Part shown: positions 18,565 through 26,749 of the stretch, one piece after another
Position numbering within the stretch: the stretch's first letter is position 1
Layout: each line of letters opens with the position of its first letter
Origin: Rubrivivax sp.
GTDB lineage: Bacteria; Pseudomonadota; Gammaproteobacteria; Burkholderiales; Burkholderiaceae_C
Assembly: GCA_020248915.1 (NCBI GenBank)
Contig: JADCGP010000038.1
Coordinates: 1 to 54,517, forward strand
DNA length: 54,517 nucleotides
Reading direction: 5' to 3'
Made by a program: the position numbers and the translations under genes
The notes under the pieces: model-generated
Databases searched by the model: none
The model's input: the letters and a program-made list of their open reading frames with translations, nothing else
Told to the model about the DNA's origin: nothing

Positions 18565-18581
18565 GCACCGTGTGACGGTGC
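18565..18581. repeat. Inverted repeat GCACCGT-gtg-ACGGTGC
   Basis: A perfect 7-bp inverted repeat with a 3-nt spacer lies 45 bp upstream of the ATG of the TPR/oxygenase gene (minus strand). It could be an operator or a hairpin in the leader. A TACACT -10-like box near 18615 (minus strand) would put it inside the transcript. Function unknown. Confidence 0.4.
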
Positions 18582-18723
18582 GTGTGCCCATGTATTTCCG
18601 GGGAGGTAGTGTAGGGGCGGGCCGATCGCCCGGGACCCGGATGCCCGAAGCGACGTCGGGCGTGTGCTTGGGCGGGCCGCAGCCAGCGACGCGCGGCAGA
18701 GGCCTGCCGCCACAATGCGGCCC

Positions 18724-19776
18724 ATGACATCGGCAGGCCCCTGCATCCCCCGCCTGCGCGTGAAGCGCCGGGCCGTCGTGACCGCGGCCATTGCACTGAT
18801 CACGGTCCCCGCCCTGCCATTGCCGGCCATCGCCGAGCCGCTGCGGGTCGAGATCGCCAGCCGGTCGCTGCCGCAGCGCGGCGAGGCCGAATCGCGGTTG
18901 CCGGGCGGGTGGTTCGCCGCGCCGGCCGCAACGCCTGCCGCGGCCGGACCGGCGCCGGCGATGCTGCTGCTGCATGGCTGCGGTGGCCTGTTCGACGGCC
19001 GGGGGCGGCTCGCGAGCTGCGACACCGACTACGCCGCCTGGCTCAACGAGCGCGGCGTGCACTTGCTCGTCACCGACAGCCTGACGCCGCGCGGCAAGCG
19101 TGAGCTCTGCACGCAGCGGCTGGAGCCGCGCTCGCTGACGCAGGCGCAGCGCAGTGGCGACGTGCTCGACGCGCTGCGCTGGCTCGCCTCGCAGCCTGGC
19201 GTGGACGGCACCCGGATCGGGGTGCCGGGCTGGAGCCACGGGGCCGGCGCGGTGCTCGCTTCGACCAATCTGAATCACGCCGAGGTCGGGTCGGCTGGCG
19301 TGCGCCCTTCGCTCGCGGTGGCCTACTTCCCCGGCTGCCGGACGGAGCGCGCGCGCGGCTACCTGCCGGTCGCGCCGCTGCTGCCGCAGCTCGGCGCCGA
19401 CGACGACTGGACGCCGCCCGGGCCCTGCCGCGCGCTCGCCGTCGAGACGGCGAAGGCGATCGCAGCCATCGCCGCGGCCTCGCCCGGCGCGGCCGCCGGG
19501 CGCGTGACGGCGCCGGAGGTGGTGCTCCACCCCGGCGCCGTGCACGGCTTCGACGGCACCTCGGCCGTCATGGTGCGCCTCGACGTTCCCGACGGCACCG
19601 TGCCGGGGCGGGGCGTGCACCTGGGCGGCCAGCCCGAGGCGCGCCGGGCGTCGCGGGCGGCGCTCGATGCCTTCCTGCGCCGGCACTGGGGTCTGGGTGG
19701 CGCAGCCGCTGAGGTTGCTCCAGCCGGCCCGGCCGCCCCGGTTGCTCCGCCCGTGCCTGCCGCACCGCGGCCCTGA
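18724..19776 (+). CDS. Secreted dienelactone hydrolase-like alpha/beta hydrolase
   Basis: 350 aa. An N-terminal signal peptide (RVKRRAVVTAAIALITVPAL, cleavage near PAIAEP) suggests export. The alpha/beta-hydrolase elements are the oxyanion stretch AMLLLHGCGGLFDG, nucleophile elbow GVPGWSHGAGAVLA (Ser in GWSHG) and the catalytic His in VLHPGAVHGFDGTS. Cysteines near DxCRTER and GKRELCTQR could form periplasmic disulfides. The substrate is unknown; the family includes esterases and dienelactone hydrolases. A CACAAT box lies 7 nt before the chosen ATG and no ribosome site is visible, so the mRNA may be leaderless; an alternative ATG is at 18715. The C-terminal 30 residues are Pro/Ala/Val-rich. 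The UPF0149 gene follows after 15 bp. Confidence 0.82.
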   Translation: MTSAGPCIPRLRVKRRAVVTAAIALITVPALPLPAIAEPLRVEIASRSLPQRGEAESRLPGGWFAAPAATPAAAGPAPAMLLLHGCGGLFDGRGRLASCDTDYAAWLNERGVHLLVTDSLTPRGKRELCTQRLEPRSLTQAQRSGDVLDALRWLASQPGVDGTRIGVPGWSHGAGAVLASTNLNHAEVGSAGVRPSLAVAYFPGCRTERARGYLPVAPLLPQLGADDDWTPPGPCRALAVETAKAIAAIAAASPGAAAGRVTAPEVVLHPGAVHGFDGTSAVMVRLDVPDGTVPGRGVHLGGQPEARRASRAALDAFLRRHWGLGGAAAEVAPAGPAAPVAPPVPAAPRP

Positions 19777-19791
19777 CGGAGTGCACAGGGG

Positions 19792-20604
19792 ATGGACAGG
19801 CCCGCCCGCCGCACCACCGACGCCGAGTTCGAGGCCTTCGCGCAACTCTGCGAGCGCCTGTCCGGCTTCGGCGAGCCGGTCTACTACGACGTCGTCGACG
19901 GCTTCCTGGCGGCGCTGGTCTGCGCCCCGGTCCGTCCGCCGGCGGAGCGCTGGCTGCCGGCACTGTTCGGCGACGCCTTCGAGCGCGCGTGCGCCGATCC
20001 CGAGGCCCATGCCGATGCGATGGCGGTGCTGCAGGCGCGCATCGCGGTGCTGGAGCAGGAGCTCGATCCGGACGCGCTTGCGCGCGACCCCGACCGCTTG
20101 CGGCTCGAGCCGCTTCTGCCGCAGTCCGATGGGGCTGCCGAGCCATCGGCGTCCGGGGCGGGCGACCCGGGCGAGTCGACCGATGCCGGCGCGGCCGCAG
20201 GCGCGGCGGAGGCTGGCGAGGTGCTGCCCGAGGGCGCGTTCTGGACTGACGGCTTCCTGTCCGGCCTCGAGCACTTCGGCGCCGAGTGCGGGTTGCCCGA
20301 GCCCGGCTCCGAGGACCGCGCCGTGCTGCAGCAACTGCTCGCCCCGCTGCACGGGCTGGCGCAGCCCGCAGACCCAGGGGCCGCTGCTGCGGTGGCAAAG
20401 GGCACCGCCGCAGCCCGGCCCTCCGACGGCGCCGCGCGGCTGGACGAAGCCCTGTTCGCGGTGCAGGACCTGCGTCTGTGGTGGCTCGATCGCGCACCCC
20501 GATCGCAGCCCCGCCGCGTGGCGGCGGCGCCCGGCCGCAACGACCGCTGCCCCTGCGGCAGCGGCCGCAAGTTCAAGAAGTGCCACGGCGCGGCGCCCGC
20601 CTGA
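19792..20604 (+). CDS. UPF0149 family protein with C-terminal SEC-C zinc motif
   Basis: 270 aa. The UPF0149 (YgfB/YecA) pattern is visible in EPVYYDVVDGFLAALVCAP (residues 27-46) and FWTDGFLSGLEHFG. A C-terminal SEC-C metal-binding module GRNDRCPCGSGRKFKKCHG (Cys-x-Cys...Cys-His) follows, as in YecA. SEC-C modules are found in SecA and in ribosome- or nucleic-acid-associated proteins. The molecular role of this family is not well defined, though YecA has been linked to ribosomes and protein export. An Ala/Gly/Glu-rich insert of about 40 residues separates the two UPF0149 segments. It is probably cotranscribed with the hydrolase gene 15 bp upstream. Confidence 0.85.
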   Translation: MDRPARRTTDAEFEAFAQLCERLSGFGEPVYYDVVDGFLAALVCAPVRPPAERWLPALFGDAFERACADPEAHADAMAVLQARIAVLEQELDPDALARDPDRLRLEPLLPQSDGAAEPSASGAGDPGESTDAGAAAGAAEAGEVLPEGAFWTDGFLSGLEHFGAECGLPEPGSEDRAVLQQLLAPLHGLAQPADPGAAAAVAKGTAAARPSDGAARLDEALFAVQDLRLWWLDRAPRSQPRRVAAAPGRNDRCPCGSGRKFKKCHGAAPA

Positions 20605-20837
20605 GAAGCCGCGGACGAAGCGGCCACGCCCGCCCCTCGCGCCATGCGCCGCCGGGGCTGCGTCGCGAGTCATTTCCTCGTGGCCCGAACTGGCGACGGC
20701 CTGCGCCACTCGGGCGCGCCGCCCCGGCGCGCGGAGCCCGTCGAAGGCGCGCCGCTCCGGCGCGCACAGCGCCCGCTGACGGCGGGCCGCCCTGCCGCCC
20801 CGTGTCCGTTCGCGACGTCGGGGGCGCCCGGCGCTGC

Positions 20838-20843
20838 TAGAGT
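20838..20843 (+). promoter_or_regulatory. -10-like box immediately before coaBC
   Basis: TAGAGT ends 8 nt before the coaBC ATG and no Shine-Dalgarno lies between, so transcription would begin at or next to the start codon (leaderless mRNA). The preceding 230 bp (20605-20837) are noncoding, GC-rich, and I see no further signals in them. Confidence 0.4.
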
Positions 20844-20851
20844 CGCGCGCC

Positions 20852-22075
20852 ATGCAACTCCCCGCGGGCGATCTGGTCGGCCGGCACGTGCTGCTCGGCC
20901 TGAGCGGCGGCGTGGCCTGCTACAAGGGCGCCGACCTGGCGCGCGAGCTGGTCAAGGCCGGGGCCACCGTGCAGGCGGTCATGACCGAGTCGGCCTGCCG
21001 CTTCATCGGGCCGGCAACCCTGCAGGCACTGACCGGTCGACCGGTGTTCACGAGCCAGTGGGACCCGCGCCAGCCCAACGGCATGGCCCACATCGACCTC
21101 ACGCGCTCGGCCGACGCGGTGCTGGTGGCGCCGGCCAGCGCGGACTTCCTGGCCCGGCTGGCGCAGGGCCGGGCCGACGAGCTGCTGTCGCTGCTCTGCC
21201 TGGCCCGCCCGCGCGAGCGGGTGCCGCTGCTCGTGGCGCCGGCGATGAACCGCGAGATGTGGTCGCACCCGGCGACCCAGCGCAACGTCGCGCAGCTGCG
21301 CGCCGACGGGACCGTCGTGCTCGGCCCGGCCGAGGGCGAGCAGGCCTGCGGCGAGACCGGCGACGGGCGGATGCTGGAACCTGCCGAACTGCGCGATGAG
21401 CTGGTCGGCTGGCTGCAGCCCAAGACGCTCGCCGGGCGCCGCGTGCTCGTCACCGCCGGCCCCACCTTCGAGGCCATCGACCCGGTGCGCGGCATCACCA
21501 ACCTGTCCAGCGGCAAGATGGGCTTCGCCGTCGCGCGCGCCGCGGCCGAGGCCGGTGCCGAGGTCACGCTGGTGGCCGGCCCGGTGGCGCTCGGCACGCC
21601 GCGCGGCGTGCGGCGCATCGACGTCGCGAGCGCCGAGCAGATGCTCGCCGCCGTGCTGCCGCTGGCCCGCACCCACGGCGTGTTCGTGGCGACGGCGGCG
21701 GTGGCCGACTGGCGCCCGGTGGAGGTGGCGGCGCAGAAGATCAAGAAGGACGGCAGCGGCGAGGCGCCCGTGCTGCGGATGGCGGAGAACCCCGACATTC
21801 TGGCCACCGTGGCGCGGCTGCCCGAGGGCGAGCGGCCCTACTGCGTGGGTTTCGCCGCCGAGAGCCACGACATCGTGCGCCACGCGCGCGAGAAGCGCCT
21901 GCGCAAGGGCGTGCCGCTGATCGTGGCCAACGATGGCCCGGCCGCCTTCGGCAGTGACCACAACGCGCTGGTGCTGGTCGACGCGGCGGGCGAGCAGGCG
22001 CTGCCGGCCGGCGACAAGCGCGTGCTGGCACGGCTGCTGGTGGCGGAGATCGCGCGCCGGCTCGCGGCTGCCTGA
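20852..22075 (+). CDS. coaBC: Bifunctional phosphopantothenoylcysteine decarboxylase / phosphopantothenate-cysteine ligase
   Basis: 407 aa. The CoaC half has GRHVLLGLSGGVACYKGADL, the active-site His in NGMAHIDLTR, the PxMNxxMW signature APAMNREMW and the catalytic Cys in GEQACGETGDGRM. The CoaB half starts near residue 195 (GRRVLVTAGPTFEAIDPVRG), with ATAAVADWRP and the Lys-rich KIKKDG of the CTP/acyl-cytidylate site, then NDG. It couples two steps of coenzyme A synthesis using FMN and CTP. It is followed by dut after 18 bp, the coaBC-dut order seen in many proteobacteria. The -10-like TAGAGT is 8 nt before ATG. Confidence 0.97.
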   Translation: MQLPAGDLVGRHVLLGLSGGVACYKGADLARELVKAGATVQAVMTESACRFIGPATLQALTGRPVFTSQWDPRQPNGMAHIDLTRSADAVLVAPASADFLARLAQGRADELLSLLCLARPRERVPLLVAPAMNREMWSHPATQRNVAQLRADGTVVLGPAEGEQACGETGDGRMLEPAELRDELVGWLQPKTLAGRRVLVTAGPTFEAIDPVRGITNLSSGKMGFAVARAAAEAGAEVTLVAGPVALGTPRGVRRIDVASAEQMLAAVLPLARTHGVFVATAAVADWRPVEVAAQKIKKDGSGEAPVLRMAENPDILATVARLPEGERPYCVGFAAESHDIVRHAREKRLRKGVPLIVANDGPAAFGSDHNALVLVDAAGEQALPAGDKRVLARLLVAEIARRLAAA

Positions 22076-22093
22076 GCGCGGCACGACGGCAGC

Positions 22094-22606
22094 ATGGGTG
22101 GCATGGGCGGCGGTACGGGTGCGGACGTGAGCGCAGTGGTGGCGGCCGGCCGCGGCCCGGTCGAGGTCGAACTGCGCGTGCTCGACCCGCGCGTGGCCGG
22201 CACGCTGCCCGCCTACGCCACCGCGGGCAGCGCCGGGCTCGACCTGCGGGCCTGCATCGACGCGCCGCTGTGCCTGGAGCCGGGCGGCGCCGCGCTGCTG
22301 CCGACAGGCATCGCCGTGCACCTGGGCGATCCGGGCCTTGCCGCGATGCTGCTGCCGCGCTCGGGCCTCGGACACAAGCACGGCATCGTGCTCGGCAACC
22401 TGGTCGGGCTGATCGACAGCGACTACCAGGGCCCGCTGATGGTGAGCTGCTGGAACCGCGGCAGCGTCGCCTACACCGTGCAGCCGCTCGAGCGCATCGC
22501 GCAGATGGTCATCGTGCCCGTGGTGCGCGCGTCGTTCCGGGTCGTCGAGTCGTTCGACGCGAGCGGGCGCGGCGAGGGCGGCTTCGGCTCCACCGGCCGC
22601 GGCTGA
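22094..22606 (+). CDS. dut: dUTP diphosphatase
   Basis: 170 aa. All trimeric dUTPase motifs are visible: [11 protein letters not shown] (motif 1), [10 protein letters not shown] (2), [11 protein letters not shown] with catalytic Asp (3), [10 protein letters not shown] (4) and the flexible C-terminal [11 protein letters not shown] (5). It hydrolyses dUTP to dUMP, keeping uracil out of DNA and feeding dTMP synthesis. The N-terminal 20 residues are a Gly-rich extension; starting at 22094 gives [12 protein letters not shown], and the next in-frame ATG (22103) is possible. It lies 18 bp after coaBC. Confidence 0.96.
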   Translation: MGGMGGGTGADVSAVVAAGRGPVEVELRVLDPRVAGTLPAYATAGSAGLDLRACIDAPLCLEPGGAALLPTGIAVHLGDPGLAAMLLPRSGLGHKHGIVLGNLVGLIDSDYQGPLMVSCWNRGSVAYTVQPLERIAQMVIVPVVRASFRVVESFDASGRGEGGFGSTGRG

Positions 22607-22633
22607 GCAGGCGGGCCCGACGCGTCCGCGCGC

Positions 22634-23167
22634 CTAGTGCAGGGTCTGGCCGCCCGACGGCTCGGCCGGCGCCGAGCCGAGCACCGTCAGGCCGGAGTCG
22701 GCGACGCTGCGCGCCTCGATCTCGTCGTCGGTGGCCGCACGCACCGAGCGCACGCGGATGTGCAGGCGCAGCGCCATTCCCGCCAGCGGGTGGTTGCCGT
22801 CGAGCACGACGTGGCTCGGGTAGACCTCGGTGACGATGTAGACGCGCTCGGGCGGCATGCCCGGCGTCGCCGCGCCCGGGGGCAGCCCCTCGAACGCCAT
22901 GCCCGCCTCCACGGGCTGCGGGAACAGCGCCCGGTCCTCGAAGCACACCAGCTCGGGCCGGTAGGCGCCGAAGGCGTCCTCGGGCTCCAGGTGCAGGTGC
23001 AGCTCGTCGCCCGCCTCGTGGCCCGCCAGCGCTTCCTCGACCTTGGCGAGCAGGTCGTCGCCGCCGTAGAAGAACTCCACCGGCTCCTTCAGCTCGTCGA
23101 GCGGCTGGTTCTGCGCGTTCGACAGCCGCCACGTCAGGGCGACGACGCAGGGGCTGCGGATTTCCAT
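22634..23167 (-). CDS. SlyD/SlpA-like FKBP-type peptidyl-prolyl isomerase
   Basis: 177 aa from ATG 23167 (MEIRSPCVVALTWRLSNAQN). FKBP flap and insert-in-flap pattern: LDELKEPVEFFYGGDDLLAK, ALAGHEAGDELHLHLEPEDA, FGAYRPELV, then VVLDGNHPLAGMALRLHI. This is the SlyD/SlpA arrangement of a PPIase domain with an inserted chaperone domain. It lacks the His/Cys-rich C-terminal tail of SlyD, so nickel binding is not expected. It is divergent from the RoxA-like gene (51 bp between start codons). Cytoplasmic folding factor; assignment to the family is firm, SlyD versus FkpB less so. Confidence 0.88.
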   Translation of the reverse strand: MEIRSPCVVALTWRLSNAQNQPLDELKEPVEFFYGGDDLLAKVEEALAGHEAGDELHLHLEPEDAFGAYRPELVCFEDRALFPQPVEAGMAFEGLPPGAATPGMPPERVYIVTEVYPSHVVLDGNHPLAGMALRLHIRVRSVRAATDDEIEARSVADSGLTVLGSAPAEPSGGQTLH

Positions 23168-23218
23168 GCGGGGATGATCGCACAGCGCCGGCGCCGGCCC
23201 GTGGCCCACAATGCGGCC

Positions 23219-24361
23219 GTGCAGATCGATGCCGCGACCCCGCTGCTCGGTGGCCTGAGCCCGCGTCGCTTCATGCGGCTGCACTGGCAGCGCCGCCCGC
23301 TCGTCGTGCGCGGCGCGTGGCCGGGCGCCGTGCCGCCGCTGGCGCGGCCGGCGCTGTTCGCCCTGGCTGCGCGGGACGACGTCGAGTCGCGCCTCGTGCA
23401 GCGCAGCGGGGCCACCTGGCGGGTGCGCCACGGCCCGCTGCCGCGCCGCGCGCTGCCGCCGCTCGACCGTGCGGGCTGGACGCTGCTGGTGCAGGGCCTC
23501 GACCTGCACGTCGAGGCCGCGCACGCGCTGCTCGCGCCATGGCGCTTCCTGCCGGCGGCGCGGCTCGACGACCTGATGGTGTCGTGGGCCAGCCCGGGGG
23601 GAGGCGTCGGGCCGCACGTCGACGCCTACGACGTGTTCCTGCTGCAGCTCGAGGGGCGTCGCCGCTGGCGCTTCGGGCCGACAGGAAGCGCCGCGTCGCG
23701 CGCCTTCGTGCCCGGCCTGCCGCTGAAGATCCTGTCCCGCTTCGAGCCGACCGAGCAGGCCATGCTCGGCCCCGGTGACCTGCTGTACCTGCCGCCGCTG
23801 TGGGCGCACGATGGCGTTGCGGTCGGGGGGGCCTGCATGACCGCCTCCATCGGCTTCCGCGCGCCAGCGGCGGACGAGCTGGCGCGCGAGTTGCTGCCGC
23901 GGCTGGCCGACGACGCCCCGGGAGCGGGGCGTGCCGCGCGGCTGTATGGCGATGCGGCGCAGCGCGCCACGGCCCACGGCGGGGCCATCCCGCCGGCACT
24001 GGCGCGCTTTGCCGAGACGGCGCTCGCGCGGGCGCTCGCCTCTCCGCACGCCGTCGGCCGCGCGCTCGGCGAGTGGCTGACCGAGCCCAAGCCCCAGGTC
24101 TGGTTCGAGACCGGCGCGGCGCGGCGGGGGACGGGCGCGCTGCGCCTCGACCGGCGCACCCGCATGCTCTACGACGAGCGCCACGTGTTCGTCAACGGCG
24201 AGGCCTACCGCGCGGCCGGCCGCGACGCTGCCGTGCTGCGGCAGCTGGCCGACCGGCGCTCGCTGGACGCCGCTCAGGCGTGCCGGCTCGGCCCCGCTGC
24301 CGCGGCCTGCGTCGACGAGTGGGTCGCCGCCGGATGGATGCATGAGGAGCCTGCCACGTGA
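23219..24361 (+). CDS. roxA: JmjC/cupin ribosomal oxygenase, RoxA (YcfD) type
   Basis: 380 aa from GTG 23219 (VQIDAATPLLGGLSPRRFMR), the usual start region of YcfD-like proteins; an ATG 45 nt upstream is open but lacks family similarity. The N-terminal motif HWQRRPLVVRGAW is conserved. Iron ligands HxD (GPHVDAYDVFLLQLEG) and the distal His (LLYLPPLWAHDG) of the JmjC fold are present. A winged-helix-like C-terminal region follows (VFVNGEAYRA, ACRLGPAAAACVDEW). E. coli RoxA hydroxylates an Arg of ribosomal protein L16 (uL16) with O2 and 2-oxoglutarate. CACAAT sits 6 nt before GTG, suggesting a leaderless mRNA. It overlaps the next gene by 4 nt (GTGA). Confidence 0.9.
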   Translation: MQIDAATPLLGGLSPRRFMRLHWQRRPLVVRGAWPGAVPPLARPALFALAARDDVESRLVQRSGATWRVRHGPLPRRALPPLDRAGWTLLVQGLDLHVEAAHALLAPWRFLPAARLDDLMVSWASPGGGVGPHVDAYDVFLLQLEGRRRWRFGPTGSAASRAFVPGLPLKILSRFEPTEQAMLGPGDLLYLPPLWAHDGVAVGGACMTASIGFRAPAADELARELLPRLADDAPGAGRAARLYGDAAQRATAHGGAIPPALARFAETALARALASPHAVGRALGEWLTEPKPQVWFETGAARRGTGALRLDRRTRMLYDERHVFVNGEAYRAAGRDAAVLRQLADRRSLDAAQACRLGPAAAACVDEWVAAGWMHEEPAT

Positions 24362-24846
24362 ACGACACGCCCCCGACCATCGACTCCCCGGCTGGGTTCT
24401 CCGCAGCCGTCCGCTGGGGCCTCGAGCACGCGATCGAGCGTGCCGCGCGCCGCATCGTCGCCGTCGACCCCGACTTCGCCGACTGGCCGCTCGGCGACGC
24501 GGCGCTGCTCGAGCGGCTGGGCGCATGGATGCGACTGCCGCAGCGGCAGCTGGTGCTGCTGGCGGCCGACTGGAACTCGGCGCCGCGGCGCCATCCTCGG
24601 CTGGCGGCATGGCGCCGCACCTGGGATCACGCGCTGTCGATCTGGCAGCAGCCCGACGAACCGGACCTCGAGCTGCCGACACTGCTGCTGGACGACGGCC
24701 CGCTCCTGCTGCGCCTGGCCAGTCGCGATCCGTGGCGCGGCCGCGTCGAGCTCGACCCGCGCGCCGCGCGGCTGCAACGCGACGAGATTGATGCGGTTTT
24801 GCAACGCTCGAGCCCGGGCTGGCCTGCCACGCAGCTGGGCCTATAG
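24358..24846 (+). CDS. Conserved hypothetical protein coupled to roxA
   Basis: 162 aa, start GTG 24358 overlapping the roxA stop as GTGA, so translation is probably coupled. I recognise no named domain. It is soluble, rich in Trp/Asp/Leu (GAWMRLPQRQLVLLAADWNS, DPWRGRVELDPRAARLQRDE), with an alpha/beta look and no signal peptide or membrane segment. The tight overlap suggests a role connected with the oxygenase or its ribosomal substrate; that is inference only. It ends just before the promoter region of the small lipoprotein. Confidence 0.75.
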   Translation: MNDTPPTIDSPAGFSAAVRWGLEHAIERAARRIVAVDPDFADWPLGDAALLERLGAWMRLPQRQLVLLAADWNSAPRRHPRLAAWRRTWDHALSIWQQPDEPDLELPTLLLDDGPLLLRLASRDPWRGRVELDPRAARLQRDEIDAVLQRSSPGWPATQLGL

Positions 24847-24866
24847 GGGTTGCCCCTAGACTCGCC

Positions 24867-24872
24867 TATAAT
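24867..24872 (+). promoter_or_regulatory. -10 box TATAAT of the structured leader / small lipoprotein gene
   Basis: A perfect TATAAT, followed by GTGCGG. The -35 region is poor at the normal distance (a TTGCCC lies only 11 nt upstream), so an activator may be needed. Transcription from about 24879 would give a leader of about 175 nt before the lipoprotein ATG at 25054. Confidence 0.5.
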
Positions 24873-24920
24873 GTGCGGTTAGGCATGTGAGAACCCTCCC
24901 GTGTCTTCCCCGAGGGCTTT

Positions 24921-24996
24921 CGGCTATCGCTGGAGCCGAGCTCGTGGCAGGCAGGCGCTCCAGCGCCTGCGCCGTCCACGGCAGCTTTCCACGAGC
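24921..24996 (+). ncRNA. Structured RNA element: leader with three-way junction
   Basis: Three nested helices can be read directly. An outer stem GCTCGTGG (24940-24947) pairs with CCACGAGC (24989-24996). It encloses hairpin 1, GCAGGCGC-TCCA-GCGCCTGC (24951-24970), and hairpin 2, GCCG-TCCA-CGGC (24971-24982); both have the same TCCA loop. A further hairpin CGGCT-ATCGCTGG-AGCCG (24921-24938) precedes them and exposes a GG(A) in its loop. Total perfect pairing is high even for a GC-rich genome. It lies between a TATAAT box and a short gene, so it is either a 5' leader with regulatory function or a small RNA. I do not match it to a known family; 6S RNA was considered and does not fit. Confidence 0.45.
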
Positions 24997-25053
24997 ACCC
25001 GGGCCACTTCGCTATCGACCGCTCTAGACCCAAGAACCCCTGAGGACACAAGC

Positions 25054-25251
25054 ATGAACAAGTCGCTCGTTCTGGCCAGCCTGGTGGCCGCCGTCTCGCT
25101 CGCCGCCTGCGGCAAGAAGGAAGCTCCGCCCCCGGCCCCGGCCCCCGCGCCGGCCGCTGCTCCGGCTCCCGCGCCGGCGCCGGCTCCTGCCGAAGCCGCG
25201 GCTCCCGCCGCCGCTGCCGCCTCGGCCCCGGCCGCTGCCGCCTCGAAGTGA
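25054..25251 (+). CDS. Small Ala/Pro-rich lipoprotein
   Basis: 65 aa. A lipoprotein signal MNKSLVLASLVAAVSLAAC gives lipobox L-A-A-C with the acylated residue at Cys19. The mature part begins CGKKEAPP and is almost entirely Ala and Pro (alternating PAPAPA, then runs of Ala), ending AAAASK. It has no folded domain; it could be a short envelope spacer peptide tethered by its lipid, comparable in size to Lpp but of very different composition. It has its own -10, a long structured leader and a strong terminator, which suggests a highly expressed monocistronic gene. Function unknown. Confidence 0.8.
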   Translation: MNKSLVLASLVAAVSLAACGKKEAPPPAPAPAPAAAPAPAPAPAPAEAAAPAAAAASAPAAAASK

Positions 25252-25298
25252 TCGTCTTGCCGTCGCCGGGCTCGTCCCGGCGCGGCAGGTGCACGCAG

Positions 25299-25328
25299 CG
25301 AAGGCCGCCCTCGGGCGGCCTTCGTCCT
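25299..25328 (+). terminator. Intrinsic terminator after the small lipoprotein gene
   Basis: A perfect 12-bp stem CGAAGGCCGCCC / GGGCGGCCTTCG with TC between (a 4-nt loop if the last pair opens), followed by TCCTTT. It is the best terminator in the window. It lies 48 bp after the lipoprotein stop and may also act on the convergent bamC transcript. Confidence 0.75.
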
Positions 25329-25428
25329 TTGCGCGCCCGGCATCGTCGCCGCGAGCCGTCGCGCCCCAAGCGTCTCGACGCGGGCGCGGGCGCGGGCGCA
25401 TGCCCCCGGTGCACCCGGGCGTCGCCGG

Positions 25429-26604
25429 CTAGCGCAGTTCGCGCACCAGCTGCGCGACGATGCGCTTGCCGTTCTCGCCCGGCTCGGGCGCGCCCGCTGA
25501 GGTGAGCACGCTGATCGTGGTCGTCGCGCCGCTGCCCTTGAGCGAGATGCGGTAGCGAACCGGGCGCTGCGTGTCGGTGGCGCCGAACAGGCGCGCGAAG
25601 AAGTTCGGCTCGTCCTTGCCCGCCTGGGTCGGATCGACGTACCGCACGAAATACAGGCCCTGGGCGCGGTCGCGGTCCTCGACGGTGAACCCGCCACGGT
25701 CGAGCGCGAGGCCGACGCGGCGCCAGGCGCGGTCGAAGGGCTCGTCCACTTCGAGCGCGGCGCCGCCTGCGGAGTCCACCGCGCGCGCGCGCGGCGCCGC
25801 CTCGGGCGCCGCCGCCACCTGGGTGGCCGCCTGCACGGTGGCCGTGCGCGTGGGTTCCTCGCGCGCGGTGAGCGCCAGCATCAGGCGCCCCAGCAACTCG
25901 GCCTCGAGTTCGGGGTCGCTCGGGCGGGCACGCCAAGTGGTGTTCTCGCGCACCGCGTCGGCGTAGACCTCCTGCACGCCGCGGTGCGCGATGTAGATCT
26001 CGGTGCCGCCGGCGCCGCGCTCGACGCGGGTGCGGAACTGGTCGCGTTCGCCGGTGTCGTACAGGTTGCGGAGCACGCGGCCGATCGTGTTGCGCACGAC
26101 GTCGTTGGGCAGCTTGGCGCGGTTCTCGGACCAGGTGGTTTCCATCACGCCGAGCTGCGGGTTGTCCAGCGCCAGCGTGAAGCCCGCCTTCTCCCAGAAC
26201 TGCCTGAGCTGAGGCCACAGCTGCTCGGGCGTCTGGGACACGACCAGCCACCGCTGCTGGCCGGCGCGCTCGATCCGCACTTCGCCCTGGCGGTTGAGCG
26301 CGACGACGGGCGTGGCAGCCGAAGGGGGGGGCGCAGCCCCCGCCGCGGCCGCGCCCGCGGCCAGCGTGGAGGCGCTGATGACGCCGCCCGGCGCCTGGAA
26401 GCGCGACTCGCGCGCGAGTTGCGTCAGGTCCGGCGGCACCTCGAGCGGCCTGCCCTTGCCGGCAGCGTTGCGGTAGTCGACCTTGTCGCCTCCGAACAGG
26501 TCGCCGAGGCTGGAGCAGGCCGACAGGCCGAGGGCCGCCGCGGCCACGAAGACGGGCAGGGCGGCGCGCGGCAGGGCGGGCCGGGAGGGACTTTCGGGAC
26601 TCAC
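25429..26604 (-). CDS. bamC: Outer membrane protein assembly factor BamC
   Basis: 391 aa from GTG 26604 (VSPESPSRPALPRAAL). This start puts the lipobox LGLSAC-SSLGD at Cys30, as expected for a lipoprotein; the ATG at 26730 would push the signal to residue 70 and is unlikely. BamC features: KVDYRNAAGKGRPLEVPPDL (the unstructured segment that binds BamD), then two helix-grip domains (RWLVVSQTPEQLWPQLRQFW; FDRAWRRVGLALDRGGFTVE). It is part of the BAM complex for beta-barrel insertion. It lies downstream of dapA, the same gene order as in E. coli. The linker after the first domain is Ala-rich. Confidence 0.92.
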   Translation of the reverse strand: MSPESPSRPALPRAALPVFVAAAALGLSACSSLGDLFGGDKVDYRNAAGKGRPLEVPPDLTQLARESRFQAPGGVISASTLAAGAAAAGAAPPPSAATPVVALNRQGEVRIERAGQQRWLVVSQTPEQLWPQLRQFWEKAGFTLALDNPQLGVMETTWSENRAKLPNDVVRNTIGRVLRNLYDTGERDQFRTRVERGAGGTEIYIAHRGVQEVYADAVRENTTWRARPSDPELEAELLGRLMLALTAREEPTRTATVQAATQVAAAPEAAPRARAVDSAGGAALEVDEPFDRAWRRVGLALDRGGFTVEDRDRAQGLYFVRYVDPTQAGKDEPNFFARLFGATDTQRPVRYRISLKGSGATTTISVLTSAGAPEPGENGKRIVAQLVRELR

Positions 26605-26749
26605 GTTGCGGTTCTCCGCCGCGGCCTTGGGGGCCGAGGCCTGGGGGTGTCTGCGGTTCGGCGCGTAGGCCACGGGAATCGGACTTGGCGGTTGGCGAAG
26701 GGTTCCGGCCGGCGACTGGGAAGTAGCCATCCCGCGGGCGCCGCCGTCG

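Noticed and set aside
24850..24872. TTGCCC/TATAAT promoter pair before the structured leader
   Set aside because: The spacing is only 11 nt, too short for sigma70; only the -10 was kept.
24879..25053. 6S RNA (ssrS)
   Set aside because: Length and location after a TATAAT are suggestive, but the two ends do not pair into the long closing stem and no central open-complex-like bubble is visible.
25120..25248. Tandem DNA repeat in the Ala/Pro lipoprotein gene
   Set aside because: The repetition follows from the PAPAPA codons and is not a regular unit at DNA level.
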